Part shown: piece by piece, positions 15,963 to 23,712 of the stretch
Layout of the letters: each line of letters opens with the position of its first letter
Numbering within the stretch: position 1 is the stretch's first letter
Assembly (NCBI GenBank): GCA_009377525.1
Contig: WHTW01000068.1
Span: 1 to 39,595, forward strand
Reading direction: 5' to 3'
Source: Rhodospirillales bacterium
Lineage (GTDB): Bacteria; Pseudomonadota; Alphaproteobacteria; Reyranellales; Reyranellaceae
DNA: 39,595 bases
Position numbers and translations under genes: made by a program
Notes under the pieces: generated by a model
The model's database searches: none
What the model was told of the DNA's origin: nothing
Seen by the model: the letters and a program-made list of their open reading frames with translations, nothing else

Positions 15963-16685
15963 TCACTTGATGTCGGCGGGCAGGTCCTGATATTCGACCC
16001 GCTCCGCGAGCCCGCTGGCGAGGACGATGCGATAGACCGTTTCCGCGAAGCGCCGGTCATCGACGATCGCCTCGAGCGGCTTGTCTTGCATGTGCTGCGG
16101 CAGTTCGGCAATCAGGGTCATCATGGTCATGGCATCGAGCGGCACGTTGACGCCGGCAGTCATTGAAAAACGCTCCGGCGTGTAGAGCCTCGTGGCCATG
16201 ATCGATCCGTCGGGGATGGAGCTTTCGAGCCCGACATCGATCAACCACCGCTCGGTGTGGCGGCAAAGATCGGTGGCGACCAACCCGGCAACCTCATGTC
16301 GGCGCTCGATGCGGAGAAGCGAGAAATGCGCGGCGCGCATCTCATCGAGCATGAGCATCTCGTCGGAGCCGGACGTGGCACTGGCCAATTCGGCATAGCG
16401 GTCGATGGCACGGGATCGACCGGCCGGCGCAGTATGGATGGCGAGGTCGAAGGCGTAGCTCAGCTCGTCTATGCTATCGAGGAAGAAAGTCCTGCCGCGC
16501 GCGAGGCCTAATCGGCGCGCATGCTGCAGAACGGCTTCCTGCGATATGACCCTCTGCATCGCGCTGTTGTGACGCCGGCCGATCTCCCGCAACCGGCGAT
16601 AGCGCGCGAGCACCTCGGCGCGGTCGGGCGACAATGTGCAATTCTCGAGGCTGCCGCGTTCGAGCGGAGTGACTGCGTCGGGCAT
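15963..16685 (-). CDS. uncharacterised protein, divergent from a helical-repeat protein
   Basis: 240 residues from the ATG at 16685. It begins with a helical region (VLARYRRLREIGRRHNSAMQRVISQEAVLQHARRLGLA), followed by alternating strands and helices with GSDEMLMLDEMR, then WLIDVGLESSIPDGSIMATRLY, and ends in a helical LPQHMQDKPLEAIVDDRRFAETVYRIVL. I associate this pattern with an unnamed bacterial family but know no function. There is no signal peptide or membrane segment, so it is probably cytoplasmic. It is divergent from the 540-residue gene at 16911, with a 225-base shared upstream region, so the two may be co-regulated. Confidence 0.7.
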   Translation of the reverse strand: MPDAVTPLERGSLENCTLSPDRAEVLARYRRLREIGRRHNSAMQRVISQEAVLQHARRLGLARGRTFFLDSIDELSYAFDLAIHTAPAGRSRAIDRYAELASATSGSDEMLMLDEMRAAHFSLLRIERRHEVAGLVATDLCRHTERWLIDVGLESSIPDGSIMATRLYTPERFSMTAGVNVPLDAMTMMTLIAELPQHMQDKPLEAIVDDRRFAETVYRIVLASGLAERVEYQDLPADIK

Positions 16686-16910
16686 GGGCTCTCCAAGCTT
16701 GCAGATCGGGCGCAGACGACGAGAGCGTCGCGCCTGCACGCCTTCCTAACTAGTCCGAACGGCAGGGCTGGCAAATCGAGGTATCCACAGCTTGCTCAGA
16801 GTTTTCGGCGGCGTCGCGCGTCCATGCCAGGGCGGTGCGCTGTGGATTTCATCGACAGGACGGCTGGCAGGTTTGCCGATAACATCCCATGCGATCCACG
16901 GAGACAGGCG

Positions 16911-18533
16911 ATGGCTCGGCGGGACAATGTGACGAGGCAAGCACGCTCGGTAGTCGCTCCGACCGATCAGCATGCGAGGCGATTCGCGGCTGCGATCGCC
17001 AAGGGTCGGATGCCCGTATTGTCGGCCGACCTCCAAGTCTACTTTGAAGATAGCCCGAACGAGATCGTGGCCGCTCTCGAGGGTGTCGTGCGCCATCTGC
17101 CTCCGGCAGGCGACGATGAGGCCCTTGCCGTCGGTTATCTGTTCGTCCTGCAGGGGCTGCTCGAGCATCTGCGCTATCGAATCGACCGTGGTTATGCAGA
17201 TGCCGCCGCGCTGATCGCGGACTTTCAGGCCGCCGTTGCCGCACAGGCGCAGGCAGGGCGGATCGACAGGCACGTGCTGCCCCTGGTTGCGGGTGCGCTA
17301 CAGCAGGCGAGAATCCCGGCCTCGCCGGAGCTTGTCGCGGTTTCGGAGAAGCTGGCCACCGACCAGGCACGCGAGACGGCTCCGGCGGAGGCGGACATCG
17401 ATGCCGCCATTGCCGGTATGGTCGCCGCGGCCGGCGGTGACCCGTTCTTGCTTGTCGAGGAGCTCGCGGAGCTGGGTCATGCCATGTCCGGTCAGGTACG
17501 CGGCGAGCTGGCAGCAAGCCTTGCGTGCGCCGGACCACCCGAGGGGCGCAGCGCCGCAGTGCTGTTCCTGCTGGATCCCGATGCGACGGTCCGCCACGCC
17601 GCCGCCCAAGCATTGGAGCAAGTCGCCGCCACTCTGTCGCCATCGGACGTGCGGCGGTTGATTGCGATGCGCAATTGGCGACCCGAGAAAGAGCGCGCCG
17701 AGATCGATTCCGTTATCCGCGTGGCGCGGGCGGCCGGGGTCGAGTGCGCGCAATGGCCGGCGGGCGGCACCGAGGCGATTCTCGCCAGCACGATCGATGG
17801 CGCCGCGAGCCAGGGATTTCTGCTGCTCTCACCGACGGGCCGAAAGAAGCGATTGTCGTCGATCCTGACCAAAGGCGGCATTGCAGACGCCTGGAGCGGC
17901 AAGCCCGAAACTCGTCGCCAGATCGAGAGCAAGCTGGCGGTGGGCATGGACGCGCCCATGCTCGCCGTGTCGAGGCAATACCTCGACCGGTGGGCGGCTC
18001 ACCATCTTTGGCTCGGCCTCGAGCGCGGGCAGACACCGCCCGCCGGCCTGCTTCAGGTTGCCGAGACGATCGGCGGAGCCGACTGGCAACCCGCCGCGAC
18101 GATCTTCGATGATGCCCTGGCTGCACTGATCGCGGGGATTCCCGGCACGATGCGCGGAAGCGGGACTGTCGCAACGATCCTGCGAAGAAGCGGCGAACTG
18201 GCCGACCTCGCGCACATCGAGGAAGCTTGGTTCGAGGACGATCCCGAGATCGCTCGGATCGTGGCCGATGCCGGCGGCGCCTCGCGACGCAGGCTCGCCA
18301 CCTATCTTCTCCAGACTGTCATCGCGCGGCGCCGCGACAAGTGGGCTGATTTGTTCTGCCGGACGGCGTCCTGGCTGCGCGAGGCGTCTGCCGAGCGCGA
18401 TTTGTGCTGGCCCGACCTTGCGATCGTCGCCAAGGCCGTTGCCGAGGGGGCGGAGCTGACCGACATCGGCTTGATGCGCAATATTGCATCGCGAACCATC
18501 GAGGTGCTTCGCGACACTTCCTCGACAAGGTGA
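16911..18533 (+). CDS. large uncharacterised helical (HEAT-like) protein
   Basis: 540 residues; GGAG at 16900-16903 sits seven bases ahead of the ATG at 16911. The N-terminal part (ARRFAAAIAKGRMPVLSADLQ, LGYLFVLQGLLEHLRYRIDRG) and the middle (SAAVLFLLDPDATVRHAAAQALEQVAATLSPSDVRRLIAMRNW) look like alpha-helical repeats of HEAT type. LLLSPTGRKKRLSSILTKGGIADAW is a distinctive conserved-looking basic segment near residue 310. No catalytic motif is visible, and there is no signal peptide. Scaffold or adaptor proteins often have this build. Divergent transcription with the 240-residue protein suggests a common process. Confidence 0.72.
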   Translation: MARRDNVTRQARSVVAPTDQHARRFAAAIAKGRMPVLSADLQVYFEDSPNEIVAALEGVVRHLPPAGDDEALAVGYLFVLQGLLEHLRYRIDRGYADAAALIADFQAAVAAQAQAGRIDRHVLPLVAGALQQARIPASPELVAVSEKLATDQARETAPAEADIDAAIAGMVAAAGGDPFLLVEELAELGHAMSGQVRGELAASLACAGPPEGRSAAVLFLLDPDATVRHAAAQALEQVAATLSPSDVRRLIAMRNWRPEKERAEIDSVIRVARAAGVECAQWPAGGTEAILASTIDGAASQGFLLLSPTGRKKRLSSILTKGGIADAWSGKPETRRQIESKLAVGMDAPMLAVSRQYLDRWAAHHLWLGLERGQTPPAGLLQVAETIGGADWQPAATIFDDALAALIAGIPGTMRGSGTVATILRRSGELADLAHIEEAWFEDDPEIARIVADAGGASRRRLATYLLQTVIARRRDKWADLFCRTASWLREASAERDLCWPDLAIVAKAVAEGAELTDIGLMRNIASRTIEVLRDTSSTR

Positions 18534-18650
18534 TGCCGATCGGCCGGGCCGGGGCCTTCGTTGCGCTGCGAAAAATTGCCTGATCGCTGCCGAGTTCCAG
18601 TTTCATCCTCTCCGGCGCGCCATTTCTTCAGACCGCCGAGCCGGTCGGCT

Positions 18651-19562
18651 TCATCCGGCCAAGTTGGCAAGGCCGCTGCGCAGGTGCTCCAATTTATCCG
18701 GGTTGCGCACGGCGTAGATCGTCTGCACTTCGCCCTCGGCATTCCAGTCGATGGACCAAGTCTGAAGTCCGCCGTCCCTTTCAACGATGAGCAAGCCGTC
18801 GCCGCCATTGAGGCGCAGACGCCGGACCTCGCGCGGCACGCCAAACTTCGTGCCGAGACCGACGATGAAACGCACGACCTTGTCGCGGCCGCGGATCGGC
18901 TTGAGGGCCGCATAGGCCTTGCCCCCGCCGTCGGCGATCAGCTCGGCATCCTCGGCCAGCATCTTGGCAAAGGAGGCGACGTCGCCGGACTGCGCGGCTT
19001 GCTGAAACCGGTCGATGAAGGCGCGGTCGGCCATACTTTGCCGGCCAATCGGAGGACGCCTCTCCACGACGCGGCGACGCGCCCGCGAGGCAAGCTTGCG
19101 GCAGGCCGCCGGTTCGCGGCCAAGCACGCCGGCAATGTCCTCGAAGGTGAGGTCGAAGACATCATGCAGAAGGAAGGCAGCGCGTTCGAGCGGCGAAAGC
19201 CGCTTCAACACCAGGAGCAGGGCGACGGAAAGATCGTCCGCCAATTCCGCCACCTGCTCGGCGCTTGGCTGGACACCGACGGCGAGCGGATCGGCCACAG
19301 GCTCCGGCAGCCACGGTCCGACATAGATCTCGCGCCGCGCCCGCGCCGAGGTCGCCTGATCCACGCATAGCCGGGCGACGATCTGAAGCAGATATGACTT
19401 GGGAGCGTCGACGGAAGCGGCATCGACGCGGCTCCAGCGCAGCCAGGCATCCTGCATGACGTCGTCCGCGTCCGACAGCGACCCCGTCATGCGGTAGGCA
19501 AGGCTGGTCAGCTGCGGGCGAAGTTCTTCGAAGACCTTCAGATGAGACTCGTCAGCCCGCAT
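18651..19562 (-). CDS. ECF41-family sigma factor (SigJ-like) with C-terminal NTF2-like domain
   Basis: 303 residues. Sigma region 2 (LTSLAYRMTGSLSDADDVMQDAWLRW) and region 4 (LSPLERAAFLLHDVFDLTFEDIAGVLGRE) are followed by a SnoaL/NTF2-like domain from about residue 180. The three ECF41 signature elements are present: WLPEP at 84-88, DGGGK at 211-215 and NPDKL at 287-291. In ECF41 factors the C-terminal domain controls activity in place of a classical anti-sigma factor. Typical ECF41 neighbours are carboxymuconolactone-decarboxylase, oxidoreductase or epimerase genes. Here the upstream gene, 11 bases away and on the same strand, is instead a membrane cytochrome-like protein. Confidence 0.92.
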   Translation of the reverse strand: MRADESHLKVFEELRPQLTSLAYRMTGSLSDADDVMQDAWLRWSRVDAASVDAPKSYLLQIVARLCVDQATSARARREIYVGPWLPEPVADPLAVGVQPSAEQVAELADDLSVALLLVLKRLSPLERAAFLLHDVFDLTFEDIAGVLGREPAACRKLASRARRRVVERRPPIGRQSMADRAFIDRFQQAAQSGDVASFAKMLAEDAELIADGGGKAYAALKPIRGRDKVVRFIVGLGTKFGVPREVRRLRLNGGDGLLIVERDGGLQTWSIDWNAEGEVQTIYAVRNPDKLEHLRSGLANLAG

Positions 19563-19573
19563 CTTCTGCGCCT

Positions 19574-20197
19574 CTACAGGAACGGCTCGACCAGCGCGCG
19601 ATAGGCCGGCGGCAGGTGAATGTCATAGAACGCTCCCATGAAGACGGCGACGATGACGCCGGCGAGCACGGCGCCGCCAGCAAAAAACGCCTGCCCGACG
19701 CGGTCGCCGGTCCTGCCCTGGATCCGAAAATGCGCCGCACACGCGAGGTGGGCGAACAACGCGAAGACTCCCATGGCGTAGTACGGCGCAAACAGGATCG
19801 GCAGCGGCGCGATCGTCAGGAACGTGGCGGCGAGATAGAAATTGCTGTCGAGGCCATAGCTTGATCTCGCTACGAGAACCCAGAACGCATGATTGGCGAG
19901 AAAGAACGCGAGATAGAGGCCGGAGACCACCTGCGTTCGCTGCCAGAACCCGCGGCGCGTTCCCCAGCCCGCCCGCACCTGCTCGACACCGGTGACGATC
20001 TGCACCAGAGCGGCGGCCAGCAGCATCGGCTCGAGGGCAGGGGAGCGATAGACCAGCCGCGCCTCATCCATGAAGGCAAGGTGCGCCGCGACGCCCCACA
20101 GCCCCGCGACGTGATTGAGGAGATGCGTGGCCAGGAAGATGGCCAGCACGACGGCCGATACCCGGTGTGCGACCCTGATCCAGCGTCCGGCATGCAT
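19574..20197 (-). CDS. membrane b-type cytochrome-like protein, SdhC/FrdC fold
   Basis: 207 residues with about five hydrophobic segments and several histidines inside or at the edge of them: VAHRVSAVVLAIFLATHLLNH in the first, FFLANHAFWVLVA in the third, and FAHLACAAHF later. Paired histidines in membrane helices are the pattern of succinate/fumarate-reductase-type b-haem anchors. No partner flavoprotein or iron-sulfur gene is nearby. GAGGA precedes the ATG at 20197. It precedes and is probably co-transcribed with the ECF41 sigma gene, making it the likely regulated target or sensory partner. Confidence 0.7.
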   Translation of the reverse strand: MHAGRWIRVAHRVSAVVLAIFLATHLLNHVAGLWGVAAHLAFMDEARLVYRSPALEPMLLAAALVQIVTGVEQVRAGWGTRRGFWQRTQVVSGLYLAFFLANHAFWVLVARSSYGLDSNFYLAATFLTIAPLPILFAPYYAMGVFALFAHLACAAHFRIQGRTGDRVGQAFFAGGAVLAGVIVAVFMGAFYDIHLPPAYRALVEPFL

Positions 20198-20297
20198 CTT
20201 CGACGTCCTCGCGAGGTGGCGAGACTAGACGTCGTAGCGGCTCGGAGTGTGACATGGCCCGCACAGGCGCGGCAATTGCTGGCTTCTGCCAAATCGA

Positions 20298-21281
20298 TCA
20301 GCGCCGGTTTCGTGAATGCGAGCGCTTGTTGTCTCCCGGCTCGGGTTCCGCTCCGACCAGCACATTGAAGAACCAGGCCAGACCCGCGTCCATCATTGCC
20401 GCCTTCGGAGCGATCGCGTTGAGCCGGAAGCGGCCGAGCGGCAGCGGCGCTTCCACCGTCACGACGCCGAACCGCGGCGCATGCATGGCGGCGAACCGGC
20501 GCGGCAGTGCGGTGATCAGGTCGGTCTCGGCAATGACGGCCATGGCGAACATGAAGTTCGGGACGGTCAGCGCTATCCGGCGCGACCGTCCTTGCCTGGC
20601 CAGGACTTCGTCGACGAAGCCGTAAGCATCGCCTGCGTGCGAGACCACCAGATGCTGCATCTCGCAATATCGATCCAGGGTCGGGGCTTTCGCAAACGGA
20701 TGTCCGGCGCGCATCGCGACGACGAAATCTTCCTGATAGAGGCCTCGTCGGTGGAAGCGCGTCGGGATGTCGTCGAAGGGGATGATCGCGATGTCCATGG
20801 CGCGCGCCTCCAGGTCGGCGAGGGCAAGACGCCAGGCGCGCTCGGGTGAGGTCTCTCCCGGTGTCGGCAGCAGCTGACGCGTGCTGACGTCGATGCCGGG
20901 CGCGCTCTTGCGCAGCTTGGCGAGCAGCGGCGGCAGCAACACGGCCGAAGCGCCATCCGGAGCACCGATCGTGAACCGGCGCGTGGAGCTTTCCGGATCG
21001 AACGGAGCGGAGGTCGAGATGACGCTGCGCGCGCGGGCCAGAACATCGGCGACCGGGCCGGCCAGTTCCGTCGCGCGCACCGTCGGCACGACGCCTTTGG
21101 GCGTCCTCAGAAAAAGCGGATCGTTGAGCAGCCGGCGCAGCCGGCCGAGCCCGTGGCTGACAGCCGAGGGCGTCAGGGCCAGGCGATCGGCGGTCCGGCC
21201 GACGTGACGCTCTTCCAGCACCACCTCGAACAGGACGAGAAGGTTGAGGTCGGTTCGGGAAAGGTCAATTTCATTCAGCAT
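20298..21281 (-). CDS. LysR-family transcriptional regulator
   Basis: 327 residues. The N-terminal winged helix-turn-helix is canonical: DLNLLVLFEVVLEERHVGRTADRLALTPSAVSHGLGRLRRLLNDPLFLRTPKGVVPT. A two-lobed PBP2-type effector domain follows from about residue 100. The DNA-binding half resembles NodD/TdcA-like LysR proteins acting on aromatic or amino-acid ligands, but the effector is unknown. The ATG at 21281 lies within an inverted repeat that probably serves as its own operator, and the gene is divergent from an NTF2-like protein gene. Confidence 0.93.
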   Translation of the reverse strand: MLNEIDLSRTDLNLLVLFEVVLEERHVGRTADRLALTPSAVSHGLGRLRRLLNDPLFLRTPKGVVPTVRATELAGPVADVLARARSVISTSAPFDPESSTRRFTIGAPDGASAVLLPPLLAKLRKSAPGIDVSTRQLLPTPGETSPERAWRLALADLEARAMDIAIIPFDDIPTRFHRRGLYQEDFVVAMRAGHPFAKAPTLDRYCEMQHLVVSHAGDAYGFVDEVLARQGRSRRIALTVPNFMFAMAVIAETDLITALPRRFAAMHAPRFGVVTVEAPLPLGRFRLNAIAPKAAMMDAGLAWFFNVLVGAEPEPGDNKRSHSRNRR

Positions 21282-21290
21282 ATTGCTGAA
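21274..21290. promoter_or_regulatory. LysR-type binding palindrome between divergent genes
   Basis: TTCAGCATATTGCTGAA is an inverted repeat with six-base arms around a five-base centre, carrying the T-N11-A symmetry of LysR boxes. A further half-site TTCAGCA lies about 15 bases downstream, near 21305. The palindrome overlaps the LysR start codon on the minus strand and is about 70 bases upstream of the NTF2-like gene, the usual geometry for autorepression plus activation of the divergent gene. Confidence 0.6.
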
Positions 21291-21358
21291 ATCATATCAC
21301 TGGATTCAGCAACGTCGAACTGCGATCTCCGCCACCGAAATCAGAACAAGGAGCCCGC

Positions 21359-21814
21359 ATGTCAATCTCGCCCGTCGCCGACCTCATCCAGCGATCCGCT
21401 GACGCGAACGCGGCGCTCATGCGGGGAGACGTCGACGGATATCGCGCGTTGGTGCCGATCACGAGCGACTTCACGCTGATGTCCCCTTTCGGCGGAGCGC
21501 CCACCCGTGGCTCGGACATGACGAGCGAACGCTGGGAGGCGACCGGGCGGTTCTTCCGCAACGGCACGCTGGAGCAGGAGGTGGTCCAGACCTACACCTC
21601 GGCCGACATGGTCGTGCTGGCGATCATCGAACGGGCCCGTGTCGAGGTCGGCGGCCTGCCGGTCCAGGACTGGGCGCTGCGCGTGACGTTGGTCTATCGC
21701 CGCGACGGGGCCGAATGGCGGCTGGCGCATCGGCATGCCGACCCTCTCGTTGCCGGCATCAGCCTGGAGCAAGCGGCGGCGCTCACGCGGCAGGCTTACT
21801 GCGGGAACGAGTGA
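21359..21814 (+). CDS. NTF2-like (SnoaL/DUF4440-type) protein, probable LysR target
   Basis: 151 residues with an NTF2-like cone fold: an N-terminal helix (VADLIQRSADANAALMRGDVDGYRALV), TSDFTLMSPFGG, then strands ending WALRVTLVYRRDGAEWRLAHRHADPL. Proteins of this type can be small isomerases, hydrolases or ligand-binding accessory proteins; no catalytic residues can be assigned. It is divergent from a LysR regulator, with a candidate LysR box between. Its last 19 bases overlap the 3' end of another NTF2-like gene on the opposite strand. Confidence 0.8.
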   Translation: MSISPVADLIQRSADANAALMRGDVDGYRALVPITSDFTLMSPFGGAPTRGSDMTSERWEATGRFFRNGTLEQEVVQTYTSADMVVLAIIERARVEVGGLPVQDWALRVTLVYRRDGAEWRLAHRHADPLVAGISLEQAAALTRQAYCGNE

Positions 21815-22182
21815 TGTTCGTGAACCACGATCCAGGAGTCATTCATTTTGCGCAGGCCCACGGTCAGGCGAAGTTGCGGTCCTGACTTTGCTGGGTCGGT
21901 CAGCCCAGTCACGCAATGCAGCAGCGCGGTCGCGAAGGCCACGCTATCCGACGAGGTGATCTCGAGGTCGGCGATCTCGAACGTGCCGCCTCCGCTGAAC
22001 GCCTCGAAGAAGGGACCCCAGCTTTCCCGATAAGCATCGATACCGCGGAGCACCACGGGAGGCGGGACGTCGAACATCACAATGTCCGCCGCATGGCGGG
22101 CGAGGATGCCGTCCAGATCCTGCCGGCGAACGGCGGCAGCCCAGCCTTCGATCAGCTCGCGAATGGTACGCTCATCGTTCAT
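21796..22182 (-). CDS. NTF2-like protein of SnoaL/SgcJ type
   Basis: 128 residues: MNDERTIRELIEGWAAAVRRQDLDGILARHAADIVMFDVPPPVVLRG is the typical N-terminal helix, loop and strand of SgcJ/EcaC-like NTF2 proteins. It ends LTVGLRKMNDSWIVVHEHHSFP, a common closing strand for this family. Function is unknown; many members accompany oxidoreductases or ECF sigma factors. The gene converges with and overlaps the preceding NTF2-like gene. The ATG at 22182 is followed by strong family similarity. Confidence 0.83.
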   Translation of the reverse strand: MNDERTIRELIEGWAAAVRRQDLDGILARHAADIVMFDVPPPVVLRGIDAYRESWGPFFEAFSGGGTFEIADLEITSSDSVAFATALLHCVTGLTDPAKSGPQLRLTVGLRKMNDSWIVVHEHHSFPQ

Positions 22183-22251
22183 GACAGCCGCTCTCGCTCG
22201 ATGTGTCGTCAGGATATCTCCTTCCAGCCCTAGAGCATATTCCGTGCGCGC

Positions 22252-22297
22252 GTTTCCGATCAGGTGGAACCGCTAGCGGTTCCACCTGATCGGAAAC
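22252..22297. repeat. 46-bp perfect palindrome, family B copy 1
   Basis: A perfect 46-base inverted repeat, with inner TGGAACCGCTAGCGGTTCCA and outer TTTCCGA/TCGGAAA. It is flanked by CGCTCTAG, whose CTA (22302-22304) supplies the TAG stop codon of the SDR gene on the minus strand. A second, divergent copy lies at 38460-38505. Palindromes with a CTAGAGCG edge are common dispersed elements in alphaproteobacterial genomes. As RNA it would form a very stable hairpin and could end the SDR transcript. Confidence 0.85.
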
Positions 22298-22301
22298 CGC
22301 T

Positions 22302-23072
22302 CTAGTCCACGGACATGCCGCAACTGAGGTTGGCCACGGTGCCGGACATGGCGGCGGCATGGTCCGACGCCAGGAACACAGCGGTGCTCGCGACCATGTC
22401 GAGAGTGGGCAGGCGCTTGAGCAAGGTCATGTCCTCGATCAGGCGGCGAAACGCATCGGGTGCCATGTCGAAGTCGGCATTGTGTCCCAGCGTCTCGTCG
22501 ATCCGGTGCGGTCGCATACAGACGACGCGCACACCCTGCGGACTCAGCTCGGCGGCCAGCGTGCGGGTCAGGCCCTCGACTGCGGCGCAAGCGACACCGA
22601 ATCCGCCGGTCAAGGCAACGGCCAGGCGAGCGGGCGACGCCGAGAGTGTCAGGATGACGCCTGATCGCCGGGGGACCATGTGGCGGGCGGCGGCACGCGC
22701 AGTCAGGAATTGCGTCATCGTCCAGGTCGCGATCGGGACGACGAAGTCATCGCGCTGGAGATCCAACAGCGGCACGCCCTGGACCACCGGAAAGCCGATG
22801 GCATTCAGGACAATGTCGATGCGCCCGGCGCTGCCGGCCACGGAGGCGGCGTGCTGGTTGACTTGGCTCTCATCGAGCGCGTCGACGGCGGCCGCCTGAG
22901 CTTCGCCGCCGGACGCGACGATACCTTTCGCAACGGCCTCGACCGGCGCCAGATTGCGTCCGCCCAGGAAGAGTTTCGCCCCTTCGCGAGCGAACGCACT
23001 CGCGACGGCGCCGCCGATGGCTCCACCGGCTCCATGGACGACGGCGATTTTTCCTTTCAGCAACATGGCCAT
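22302..23072 (-). CDS. SDR-family protein lacking the catalytic Tyr and Lys
   Basis: About 256 residues. The Rossmann start is normal (GKIAVVHGAGGAIGGAVASAFAREGAKLFLGGRN), as is LNAIGFP in the NNAG position. Where classical SDRs have YxxxK, this protein reads GGFGVACAAVEGL, so Tyr is Phe and Lys is Cys. The C-terminus (SGTVANLSCGMSVD) is complete. It may bind NAD(P)H without normal redox catalysis, or belong to the known divergent SDR subgroup with an altered active site. The start is ATG at 23072 or 23066; AGGAGA lies just upstream of both. No partner gene is coupled to it. Confidence 0.85.
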   Translation of the reverse strand: MAMLLKGKIAVVHGAGGAIGGAVASAFAREGAKLFLGGRNLAPVEAVAKGIVASGGEAQAAAVDALDESQVNQHAASVAGSAGRIDIVLNAIGFPVVQGVPLLDLQRDDFVVPIATWTMTQFLTARAAARHMVPRRSGVILTLSASPARLAVALTGGFGVACAAVEGLTRTLAAELSPQGVRVVCMRPHRIDETLGHNADFDMAPDAFRRLIEDMTLLKRLPTLDMVASTAVFLASDHAAAMSGTVANLSCGMSVD

Positions 23073-23196
23073 GTTCTCCTTGCATCTCCACCAAGGACGA
23101 ACGGGCGAGGTCAAAAGGTACAGGCCTCACGACCGTTTTTGCGTGGCCGCGGCCCATCGTCGACCGCCTACCATCTGTAGCGACGACTCGAGAGAT

Positions 23197-23646
23197 TCAG
23201 CCAAGCCGGGTCCGGATCTTGATTTCTGACGTCAGCGTGCGATGGACCGGGCAGCGGTCGGCGATCTGCAGCAGCCGCTCCCGCTGTGCCTCATCGAGTG
23301 GACCCTCCAGCACGATCTGCCGGTCGATCTGATCGATCTTGCCTTCCTTGGTCTCGCAGTCGGCGCAATCCTGGGCGTGGATCTTGTCGTGCTTCAGCCA
23401 GACCCGGACCTTCTGCAACGGCCAGTTCTTCTGCCGGGCATACATGCGCAAGGTCATCGCCGTGCAGGCGCCCAGTCCCGCCAGCAGGTAGTCGTAGGGG
23501 CCGGGCCCGGTGTTGGTGCCGCCGCTCGCGACCGGCTCGTCGGCCGACAGCACATGGGTTCCAACGCGCACGGTCTCGGCGAACGGCCCGATGGTGCGAT
23601 CCTCGACGATCACGACGCCTGGTGGGGGAAGCTCCGCCTCGGCCAT
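23197..23646 (-). CDS. OsmC-family peroxidase-like protein
   Basis: 149 residues, starting at the ATG at 23646 behind GGAG. OsmC hallmarks are GPGPYDYLLAGLGACTAMTLRMYA with Cys61 and DRCPVHRTLTSEIKI with Cys132, the two-cysteine pair that reduces organic hydroperoxides. A DCADCET segment (Cys94, Cys97) is typical of the YhfA-like OsmC branch, so a thiol role in redox homeostasis is likely, but the exact substrate is uncertain. Much longer frames running upstream on this strand are antisense to the SGNH gene and are not real. Confidence 0.92.
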   Translation of the reverse strand: MAEAELPPPGVVIVEDRTIGPFAETVRVGTHVLSADEPVASGGTNTGPGPYDYLLAGLGACTAMTLRMYARQKNWPLQKVRVWLKHDKIHAQDCADCETKEGKIDQIDRQIVLEGPLDEAQRERLLQIADRCPVHRTLTSEIKIRTRLG

Positions 23647-23712
23647 GTCCTGCTCCTTCTGCGCTTTCCAAAGAGACTCGCCTGAGCCACGATTGCTGCG
23701 AGCAGTGTAGAA

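Noticed and set aside
10377..18533. Assignment to DISARM, Zorya or BREX defence systems
   Set aside because: None of the required partners is present: no DUF1998 or phospholipase D protein, no ZorA/ZorB motor proteins, no PglZ or BrxC. The SNF2 ATPase alone is not enough.
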